Positions 51,168-62,000 of a stretch of 64,000 nt of DNA are shown in pieces. Every line of letters starts with the position of its first letter. Positions within the stretch are counted from its first letter, which is position 1. A program made the translations under genes and the position numbers. Source of the stretch: Sisyra terminalis (taxonomy: Eukaryota; Arthropoda; Insecta; Neuroptera; Sisyridae); contig OY292278.1 of NCBI GenBank assembly GCA_958496175.1, forward strand, positions 62,001 to 126,000. Direction: 5' to 3'. The notes beneath the pieces are model-generated. The model made no database searches. It was given only the letters and a program-made list of their open reading frames with translations, and was not told the origin of the DNA.

Positions 51168-51638
51168 CTCACAATTTTAAAAATCAATACAAAATTGAAC
51201 AGTCTTTTCATATATAAATTCTCCTCGTTTGTTAAATTCAAATTTTCTAAACTAGTAAAAATCAATACAAAATTGAACAGTCTTTTTACATATAAATTTT
51301 CCTCGTTTGTTAAATTCAAATTTTCTCACAATTGTAAAAATCAATACAAAATTGAACAGTCTTTTCATATATAAATTCTCCTCGTTTGTTAAATTCAAAT
51401 TTTCTAACCTAGTAAAAATCAATACAAAATTGAACAGTCTTTTCAAATATAAATTTTCCTCGTTTGTTAAATTCAAATTTTCTCACAATTGTAAAAATCA
51501 ATACAAAATTGAACAGTCTTTTCATATATAAATTCTCCTCGTTTGTTAAATTCAAATTTTCTAAACTAGTAAAAATCAATACAAAATTGAACAGTCTTTT
51601 CAAATATAAATTTTCCTCGTTTGTTAAATTCAAATTTT

Positions 51639-53833
51639 CTCACAATTTTAAAAATCAATACAAAATTGAACAGTCTTTTCACATATAAATTTTCCTCGTT
51701 TGTTAAATTCAAATTTTCTCACAATTGTAAAAATCAATACAAAATTGAACAGTCTTTTCAAATATAAATTTTCCTCGTTTGTTAAATTCAAATTTTCTCA
51801 CAATTGTAAAAATCAATACAAAATTGAACAGTCTTTTCAAATATAAATTTTCCTCGTTTGTTAAATTCAAATTTTCTCACAATTTTAAAAATCAATACAA
51901 AATTGAACAGTCTTTTTACATATAAATTTTCCTCGTTTGTTAAATTCAAATTTTCTCACAATTGTAAAAATCAATACAAAATTGAACAGTCTTTTCAAAT
52001 ATAAATTTTCCTCGTTTGTTAAATTCAAATTTTCTAAACTAGTAAAAATCAATACAAAATTGAACAGTCTTTTCAAATATAAATTTTCCTCGTTTGTTAA
52101 ATTCAAATTTTCTCACAATTTTAAAAATCAATACAAAATTGAACAGTCTTTTTACATATAAATTTTCCTCGTTTGTTAAATTCAAATTTTCTCACATTTT
52201 TAAAAATCAATACAAAATTGAACAGTCTTTTTACATATAAATTTTCCTCGTTTGTTAAATTCAAATTTTCTCACAATTGTAAAAATCAATACAAAATTGA
52301 ACAGTCTTTTCAAATATAAATTTTCCTCGTTTGTTAAATTCAAATTTTCTCACAATTTTAAAAATCAATACAAAATTGAACAGTCTTTTTACATATAAAT
52401 TTTCCTCGTTTGTTAAATTCAAATTTTCTAAACTTGTAAAAATCAATACAAAATTGAACAGTCTTTTCACATATAAATTTTCCTCGTTTGTTAAATTCAA
52501 ATATTCTAAACTGGTAAAAATCAATACAAAATTGAACAGTCTTTTCAAATATAAATTTTCCTCGTTTGTTAAATTCAAATTTTCTCACAATTGTAAAAAT
52601 CAATACAAAATTGAACAGTCTTTTCAAATATAAATTTTCCTCGTTTGTTAAATTCAAATTTTCTCACAATTTTAAAAATCAATACAAAATTGAACAGTCT
52701 TTTTACATATAAATTTTCCTCGTTTGTTAAATTCAAATTTTCTAAACTTGTAAAAATCAATACAAAATTGAACAGTCTTTTCACATATAAATTTTCCTCG
52801 TTTGTTAAATTCAAATATTCTAAACTGGTAAAAATCAATACAAAATTGAACAGTCTTTTCAAATATAAATTTTCCTCGTTTGTTAAATTCAAATTTTCTA
52901 AACTGGTAAAAATCAATACAAAATTGAACAGTCTTTTCAAATATAAATTTTCCTCGTTTGTTAAATTCAAATTTTCTCACAATTGTAAAAATCAATACAA
53001 AATTGAACAGTCTTTTCACATATAAATTTTCCTCGTTTGATAAATTCAAATTTTCTAAACTGGTAAAAATCAATACAAAATTGAACAGTCTTTTCAAATA
53101 TAAATTTTCCTCGTTTGTTAAATTCAAATTTTCTCACAATTTTAAAAATCAATACAAAATTGAACAGTCTTTTCATATATAAATTCTCCTCGTTTGTTAA
53201 ATTCAAATTTTCTAAACTAGTAAAAATCAATACAAAATTGAACAGTCTTTTTACATATAAATTTTCCTCGTTTGTTAAATTCAAATTTTCTCACAATTGT
53301 AAAAATCAATACAAAATTGAACAGTCTTTTCAAATATAAATTCTCTGATAAATTCAAATTTTCTAAACTGGTAAAAATCAATACAAAATTGAACAGTCTT
53401 TTCAAATATAAATTTTCCTCGTTTGTTAAATTCAAATTTTCTCACAATTTTAAAAATCAATACAAAATTGAACAGTCTTTTCATATATAAATTCTCCTCG
53501 TTTGTTAAATTCAAATTTTCTAAACTAGTAAAAATCAAAACAAAATTGAACAGTCTTTTTACATATAAATTTTCCTCGTTTGTTAAATTAAAATTTTCTC
53601 ACAATTGTAAAAATCAATACAAAATTGAACAGTCTTTTCAAATATAAATTCTCCTCGTTTGTTAAATTCAAATTTTCTAAACTAGTAAAAATCAATACAA
53701 AATTGAACAGTCTTTTCAAATATAAATTTTCCTCGTTTGTTAAATTCAAATTTTCTCACAATTTTAAAATTCAATACAAAATTGAACAGTCTTTTCACAT
53801 ATAAATTTTCCTCGTTTGTTAAATTCAAATTTT
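51639..53833 (+). repeat. 2,195-bp unit, copy 1 of a direct tandem duplication
   Basis: Twenty-eight monomers including one 73-bp form (53,290). Marks shared with the adjoining copy: AAATATTCT twice (52,500 and 52,814), CTAAACTTGT twice, TCAAAACAAAA (53,536), AAATTAAAATTTTC (53,588) and TTTTAAAATTCAA (53,764). Confidence 0.85.
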
Positions 53834-56028
53834 CTCACAATTTTAAAAATCAATACAAAATTGAACAGTCTTTTCACATATAAATTTTCCTCGTTTGTTA
53901 AATTCAAATTTTCTCACAATTGTAAAAATCAATACAAAATTGAACAGTCTTTTCAAATATAAATTTTCCTCGTTTGTTAAATTCAAATTTTCTCACAATT
54001 GTAAAAATCAATACAAAATTGAACAGTCTTTTCAAATATAAATTTTCCTCGTTTGTTAAATTCAAATTTTCTCACAATTTTAAAAATCAATACAAAATTG
54101 AACAGTCTTTTTACATATAAATTTTCCTCGTTTGTTAAATTCAAATTTTCTCACAATTGTAAAAATCAATACAAAATTGAACAGTCTTTTCAAATATAAA
54201 TTTTCCTCGTTTGTTAAATTCAAATTTTCTAAACTAGTAAAAATCAATACAAAATTGAACAGTCTTTTCAAATATAAATTTTCCTCGTTTGTTAAATTCA
54301 AATTTTCTCACAATTTTAAAAATCAATACAAAATTGAACAGTCTTTTTACATATAAATTTTCCTCGTTTGTTAAATTCAAATTTTCTCACATTTTTAAAA
54401 ATCAATACAAAATTGAACAGTCTTTTTACATATAAATTTTCCTCGTTTGTTAAATTCAAATTTTCTCACAATTGTAAAAATCAATACAAAATTGAACAGT
54501 CTTTTCAAATATAAATTTTCCTCGTTTGTTAAATTCAAATTTTCTCACAATTTTAAAAATCAATACAAAATTGAACAGTCTTTTTACATATAAATTTTCC
54601 TCGTTTGTTAAATTCAAATTTTCTAAACTTGTAAAAATCAATACAAAATTGAACAGTCTTTTCACATATAAATTTTCCTCGTTTGTTAAATTCAAATATT
54701 CTAAACTGGTAAAAATCAATACAAAATTGAACAGTCTTTTCAAATATAAATTTTCCTCGTTTGTTAAATTCAAATTTTCTCACAATTGTAAAAATCAATA
54801 CAAAATTGAACAGTCTTTTCAAATATAAATTTTCCTCGTTTGTTAAATTCAAATTTTCTCACAATTTTAAAAATCAATACAAAATTGAACAGTCTTTTTA
54901 CATATAAATTTTCCTCGTTTGTTAAATTCAAATTTTCTAAACTTGTAAAAATCAATACAAAATTGAACAGTCTTTTCACATATAAATTTTCCTCGTTTGT
55001 TAAATTCAAATATTCTAAACTGGTAAAAATCAATACAAAATTGAACAGTCTTTTCAAATATAAATTTTCCTCGTTTGTTAAATTCAAATTTTCTAAACTG
55101 GTAAAAATCAATACAAAATTGAACAGTCTTTTCAAATATAAATTTTCCTCGTTTGTTAAATTCAAATTTTCTCACAATTGTAAAAATCAATACAAAATTG
55201 AACAGTCTTTTCACATATAAATTTTCCTCGTTTGATAAATTCAAATTTTCTAAACTGGTAAAAATCAATACAAAATTGAACAGTCTTTTCAAATATAAAT
55301 TTTCCTCGTTTGTTAAATTCAAATTTTCTCACAATTTTAAAAATCAATACAAAATTGAACAGTCTTTTCATATATAAATTCTCCTCGTTTGTTAAATTCA
55401 AATTTTCTAAACTAGTAAAAATCAATACAAAATTGAACAGTCTTTTTACATATAAATTTTCCTCGTTTGTTAAATTCAAATTTTCTCACAATTGTAAAAA
55501 TCAATACAAAATTGAACAGTCTTTTCAAATATAAATTCTCTGATAAATTCAAATTTTCTAAACTGGTAAAAATCAATACAAAATTGAACAGTCTTTTCAA
55601 ATATAAATTTTCCTCGTTTGTTAAATTCAAATTTTCTCACAATTTTAAAAATCAATACAAAATTGAACAGTCTTTTCATATATAAATTCTCCTCGTTTGT
55701 TAAATTCAAATTTTCTAAACTAGTAAAAATCAAAACAAAATTGAACAGTCTTTTTACATATAAATTTTCCTCGTTTGTTAAATTAAAATTTTCTCACAAT
55801 TGTAAAAATCAATACAAAATTGAACAGTCTTTTCAAATATAAATTCTCCTCGTTTGTTAAATTCAAATTTTCTAAACTAGTAAAAATCAATACAAAATTG
55901 AACAGTCTTTTCAAATATAAATTTTCCTCGTTTGTTAAATTCAAATTTTCTCACAATTTTAAAATTCAATACAAAATTGAACAGTCTTTTCACATATAAA
56001 TTTTCCTCGTTTGTTAAATTCAAATTTT
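53834..56028 (+). repeat. 2,195-bp unit, copy 2
   Basis: It adjoins copy 1 directly. All listed marks recur at +2,195 (for example TCAAAACAAAA at 55,731 and TTTTAAAATTCAA at 55,959). Its last 393 bases also start the 1,339-bp unit, so a younger duplication overlaps an older one. Confidence 0.85.
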
Positions 56029-56974
56029 CTCACAATTGTAAAAATCAATACAAAATTGAACAGTCTTTTCACATATAAATTTTCCTCGTTTGATAAATTC
56101 AAATTTTCTAAACTGGTAAAAATCAATACAAAATTGAACAGTCTTTTCAAATATAAATTTTCCTCGTTTGTTAAATTCAAATTTTCTCACAATTTTAAAA
56201 ATCAATACAAAATTGAACAGTCTTTTCAAATATAAATTTTCCTCGTTTGTTAAATTCAAATTTTCTCACATTTTTAAAAATCAATACAAAATTGAACAGT
56301 CTTTTTACATATAAATTTTCCTCGTTTGTTAAATTCAAATTTTCTCACAATTGTAAAAATCAATACAAAATTGAACAGTCTTTTCACATATAAATTTTCC
56401 TCGTTTGATAAATTCAAATTTTCTAAACTGGTAAAAATCAATACAAAATTGAACAGTCTTTTCAAATATAAATTTTCCTCGTTTGTTAAATTCAAATTTT
56501 CTCACAATTTTAAAAATCAATACAAAATTGAACAGTCTTTTCAAATATAAATTTTCCTCGTTTGTTAAATTCAAATTTTCTCACATTTTTAAAAATCAAT
56601 ACAAAATTGAACAGTCTTTTTACATATAAATTTTCCTCGTTTGTTAAATTCAAATTTTCTCACAATTGTAAAAATCAATACAAAATTGAACAGTCTTTTC
56701 AAATATAAATTTTCCTCGTTTGTTAAATTCAAATTTTCTAAACTAGTAAAAATCAATACAAAAATTGAACAGTCTTTTCAAATATAAATTTTCCTCGTTT
56801 GTTAAATTCAAATTTTCTCACAATTTTAAAAATCAATACAAAATTGAACAGTCTTTTTACATATAAATTTTCCTCGTTTGTTAAATTCAAATTTTCTCAC
56901 AATTGTAAAAATCAATACAAAATTGAACAGTCTTTTCAAATATAAATTTTCCTCGTTTGTTAAATTCAAATTTT
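55636..56974 (+). repeat. 1,339-bp unit, copy 1 of a direct tandem duplication
   Basis: Seventeen monomers are followed directly by copy 2. It includes a monomer lengthened by one A (56,738-56,816, ATACAAAAATTG) and two CACATTTTTAAAA boxes. Inside, a 315-bp shift (56,020-56,259 against 56,335-56,574) shows a still smaller four-monomer duplication. Confidence 0.83.
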
Positions 56975-58313
56975 CTCACAATTTTAAAAATCAATACAAA
57001 ATTGAACAGTCTTTTCATATATAAATTCTCCTCGTTTGTTAAATTCAAATTTTCTAAACTAGTAAAAATCAAAACAAAATTGAACAGTCTTTTTACATAT
57101 AAATTTTCCTCGTTTGTTAAATTAAAATTTTCTCACAATTGTAAAAATCAATACAAAATTGAACAGTCTTTTCAAATATAAATTCTCCTCGTTTGTTAAA
57201 TTCAAATTTTCTAAACTAGTAAAAATCAATACAAAATTGAACAGTCTTTTCAAATATAAATTTTCCTCGTTTGTTAAATTCAAATTTTCTCACAATTTTA
57301 AAATTCAATACAAAATTGAACAGTCTTTTCACATATAAATTTTCCTCGTTTGTTAAATTCAAATTTTCTCACAATTGTAAAAATCAATACAAAATTGAAC
57401 AGTCTTTTCACATATAAATTTTCCTCGTTTGATAAATTCAAATTTTCTAAACTGGTAAAAATCAATACAAAATTGAACAGTCTTTTCAAATATAAATTTT
57501 CCTCGTTTGTTAAATTCAAATTTTCTCACAATTTTAAAAATCAATACAAAATTGAACAGTCTTTTCAAATATAAATTTTCCTCGTTTGTTAAATTCAAAT
57601 TTTCTCACATTTTTAAAAATCAATACAAAATTGAACAGTCTTTTTACATATAAATTTTCCTCGTTTGTTAAATTCAAATTTTCTCACAATTGTAAAAATC
57701 AATACAAAATTGAACAGTCTTTTCACATATAAATTTTCCTCGTTTGATAAATTCAAATTTTCTAAACTGGTAAAAATCAATACAAAATTGAACAGTCTTT
57801 TCAAATATAAATTTTCCTCGTTTGTTAAATTCAAATTTTCTCACAATTTTAAAAATCAATACAAAATTGAACAGTCTTTTCAAATATAAATTTTCCTCGT
57901 TTGTTAAATTCAAATTTTCTCACATTTTTAAAAATCAATACAAAATTGAACAGTCTTTTTACATATAAATTTTCCTCGTTTGTTAAATTCAAATTTTCTC
58001 ACAATTGTAAAAATCAATACAAAATTGAACAGTCTTTTCAAATATAAATTTTCCTCGTTTGTTAAATTCAAATTTTCTAAACTAGTAAAAATCAATACAA
58101 AAATTGAACAGTCTTTTCAAATATAAATTTTCCTCGTTTGTTAAATTCAAATTTTCTCACAATTTTAAAAATCAATACAAAATTGAACAGTCTTTTTACA
58201 TATAAATTTTCCTCGTTTGTTAAATTCAAATTTTCTCACAATTGTAAAAATCAATACAAAATTGAACAGTCTTTTCAAATATAAATTTTCCTCGTTTGTT
58301 AAATTCAAATTTT
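56975..58313 (+). repeat. 1,339-bp unit, copy 2
   Basis: All marks recur at +1,339, including the +1 A monomer (58,077-58,155). That the same homopolymer insertion is in both copies shows it preceded the duplication and is not a random read error. Confidence 0.83.
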
Positions 58314-59013
58314 CTCACAATTTTAAAAATCAATACAAAATTGAACAGTCTTTTCACATATAAATTTTCCTCGTTTGTTAAATTCAAATATTCTAAACTG
58401 GTAAAAATCAATACAAAATTGAACAGTCTTTTCAAATATAAATTTTCCTCGTTTGTTAAATTCAAATTTTCTAAACTGGTAAAAATCAATACAAAATTGA
58501 ACAGTCTTTTCAAATATAAATTTTCCTCGTTTGTTAAATTCAAATTTTCTCACAATTGTAAAAATCAATACAAAATTGAACAGTCTTTTCACATATAAAT
58601 TTTCCTCGTTTGATAAATTCAAATTTTCTAAACTGGTAAAAATCAATACAAAATTGAACAGTCTTTTCAAATATAAATTTTCCTCGTTTGTTAAATTCAA
58701 ATTTTCTCACAATTTTAAAAATCAATACAAAATTGAACAGTCTTTTCATATATAAATTCTCCTCGTTTGTTAAATTCAAATTTTCTAAACTAGTAAAAAT
58801 CAATACAAAATTGAACAGTCTTTTTACATATAAATTTTCCTCGTTTGTTAAATTCAAATTTTCTCACAATTGTAAAAATCAATACAAAATTGAACAGTCT
58901 TTTCAAATATAAATTCTCTGATAAATTCAAATTTTCTAAACTGGTAAAAATCAATACAAAATTGAACAGTCTTTTCAAATATAAATTTTCCTCGTTTGTT
59001 AAATTCAAATTTT

Positions 59014-62000
59014 CTCACAATAGTAAAAATCAATACAAAATTGAACAGTCTTTTCAAATATAAATTTGCCTCGTTTGTTAAATTCAAATTTTCTCACAAT
59101 AGTAAAAATCAATAAAAAATTGCACAGTCTTTTCCAATATAAATTTTCCTCGTTTGTTAAATTCAAATTTTCTCACAATAGTAAAAATCAATACAAAATT
59201 AATCAGTCTTTTCAAATATAAATTTTCCTCGTTTGTTAAATTCAAATTTTCTAAACTAGAAAAAATCAATACAAAATTGAACAGTCTTTTCCAATATAAA
59301 TTTTCCTCGTTTGTTAAATTCAAATTTTCTCACAATAGTAAAAATCAATACAAAATTGAACAGTCTTTTCAAATATAAATTTTCCTCGTTTGTTAAAATC
59401 AAATTTTCTCACAATAGTAAAAATCAATACAAAATTGAACAGTCTTTTCAAATATAAATTTTCCTCGTTTGTTAAATTCAAATTTTCTCACAATTTTAAA
59501 AATCAATACAAAATTGAACAGTCTTTTCACATATAAATTTTCCTCGTTTGTTAAATTCAAATATTCTAAACTGGTAAAAATCAATACAAAATTGAACAGT
59601 CTTTTCAAATATAAATTTTCCTCGTTTGTTAAATTCAAATTTTCTAAACTGGTAAAAATCAATACAAAATTGAACAGTCTTTTCAAATATAAATTTTCCT
59701 CGTTTGTTAAATTCAAATTTTCTCACAATTTTAAAAATCAATACAAAATTGAACAGTCTTTTTACATATAAATTTTCCTCGTTTGTTAAATTCAAATTTT
59801 CTAAACTTGTAAAAATCAATACAAAATTGAACAGTCTTTTCACATATAAATTTTCCTCGTTTGTTAAATTCAAATATTCTAAACTGGTAAAAATCAATAC
59901 AAAATTGAACAGTCTTTTCAAATATAAATTTTCCTCGTTTGTTAAATTCAAATTTTCTAAACTGGTAAAAATCAATACAAAATTGAACAGTCTTTTCAAA
60001 TATAAATTTTCCTCGTTTGTTAAATTCAAATTTTCTCACAATTGTAAAAATCAATACAAAATTGAACAGTCTTTTCACATATAAATTTTCCTCGTTTGAT
60101 AAATTCAAATTTTCTAAACTGGTAAAAATCAATACAAAATTGAACAGTCTTTTCAAATATAAATTTTCCTCGATTGTTAAATTCAAATTTTCTAAACTAG
60201 TAAAAATCAATACAAAATTGCACAGTCTTTTCCAATATAAATTTTCCTCGTTTGTTAAATTCAAATTTTCTCACAATAGAAAAAATCAATACAAAATTAA
60301 ACAGTCTTTTCAAATATAAATTTTCCTCGTTTGTTAAATTCAAATTTTCTAAACTAGTAAAAATCAATACAAAATTGAACAGTCTTTTCCAATATAAATT
60401 TTCCTCGTTTGTTAAATTCAAATTTTCTCACAATAGTAAAAATCAATACAAAATTGAACAGTCTTTTCAAATATAAATTTTCCTCGTTTGTTAAAATCAA
60501 ATTTTCTCACAATAGTAAAAATCAATACCAAATGGAACAGTCTTTTCAAATATAAATTTTCCTCGTTTGTTAAAATCAAATTTTCTTAACTTGTAAAAAT
60601 CAATACAAAATTGAACAGTCTTTTCAAATATAAATTTTCCTCGTTTGTTAAATTCAAATTTTCTTACAATTGTAAAAATCAATACAAAATTGAACAGTCT
60701 TTTCAAATATAAATTTTCCTCGTTTGTTAAATTCAAATTTTCTCACAATAGTAAAAATCAATACAAAATTGAACAGTCTTTTCAAATATAAATTTGCCTC
60801 GTTTGTTAAATTCAAATTTTCTCACAATAGTAAAAATCAATACAAAATTGAACAGTCTTTTCAAATATAAATTTTCCTCGTTTGTTAAATTCAAATTTTC
60901 TCACAATTGTAAAAATCAATAGAAAATTGAACAGTCTTTTCAAATATAAATTTTCCTCGATTGTTAAATTCAAATTTTCTAAACTAGTAAAAATCAATAC
61001 AAAATTGCACAGTCTTTTCCAATATAAATTTTCCTCGTTTGTTAAATTCAAATTTTCTCACAATAGTAAAAATCAATACAAAATTAAACAGTCTTTTCAA
61101 ATATAAATTTTCCTCGTTTGTTAAATTCAAATTTTCTAAACTAGTAAAAATCAATACAAAATTGAACAGTCTTTTCCAATATAAATTTTCCTCGTTTGTT
61201 AAATTCAAATTTTCTCACAATAGTAAAAATCAATACAAAATTGAACAGTCTTTTCACATATAAATTTTCCTCGTTTGTTAAATTCAAATTTTCTTACAAT
61301 TGTAAAAATCAATACAAAATTGAACAGTCTTTTCAAATATAAATTTTCCTCGTTTGTTAAATTCAAATTTTCTCACAATAGTAAAAATCAATAAAAAATT
61401 GCACAGTCTTTTCCAATATAAATTTTCCTCGTTTGTTAAATTCAAATTTTCTCACAATAGTAAAAATCAATACAAAATTAATCAGTCTTTTCAAATATAA
61501 ATTTTCCTCGTTTGTTAAATTCAAATTTTCTCACAATAGTAAAAATCAATACAAAATTGAACAGTCTTTTCAAATATAAATTTTCCTCGTTTGTTAAAAT
61601 CAAATTTTCTAAACTTGTAAAAATCAATACAAAATTGAACAGTCTTTTCAAATATAAATTTTCCTCGTTTGTTAAATTCAAATTTTCTTACAATTGTAAA
61701 AATCAATACAAAATTGAACAGTCTTTTCAAATATAAATTTTCCTCGTTTGTTAAATTCAAATTTTCTCACAATAGTAAAAATCAATACAAAATTGAACAG
61801 TCTTTTCAAATATAAATTTTCCTCGTTTGTTAAATTCAAATTTTCTAAACTGGTAAAAATCAATACAAAATTGAACAGTCTTTTCACATATAAATTTTCC
61901 TCGTTTGTTAAATTCAAATTTTCTCACAATAGTAAAAATCAATACAAAATTGAACAGTCTTTTCACATATAAATTTTCCTCGTTTGTTAAATTCAAATTT

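Larger units (their letters stand above)
28700..59013 (+). repeat. Domain defined by CATAT/ATTCTCC haplotype and the 73-bp monomer
   Basis: The haplotype TTTTCATATATAAATTCTCC (CAT at 42-44 coupled to C at 54) is first seen near 28,797 and last near 58,747 and is absent outside. The 73-bp monomer has the same limits. Inside, at least ten overlapping block duplications are visible (listed separately). A CACATTTTTAAAA box is limited to the sub-region 48.0-57.9 kb, and AAATATTCT occurs only from 44.7 kb rightward. Confidence 0.8.

Noticed and set aside
59496..60029. 177-codon minus-strand frame, repeated at 62,640-63,173
   Set aside because: It is the repeat peptide in two successive frames. The recurrence follows the 3,144-bp block duplication and gives no sign of selection on a protein.
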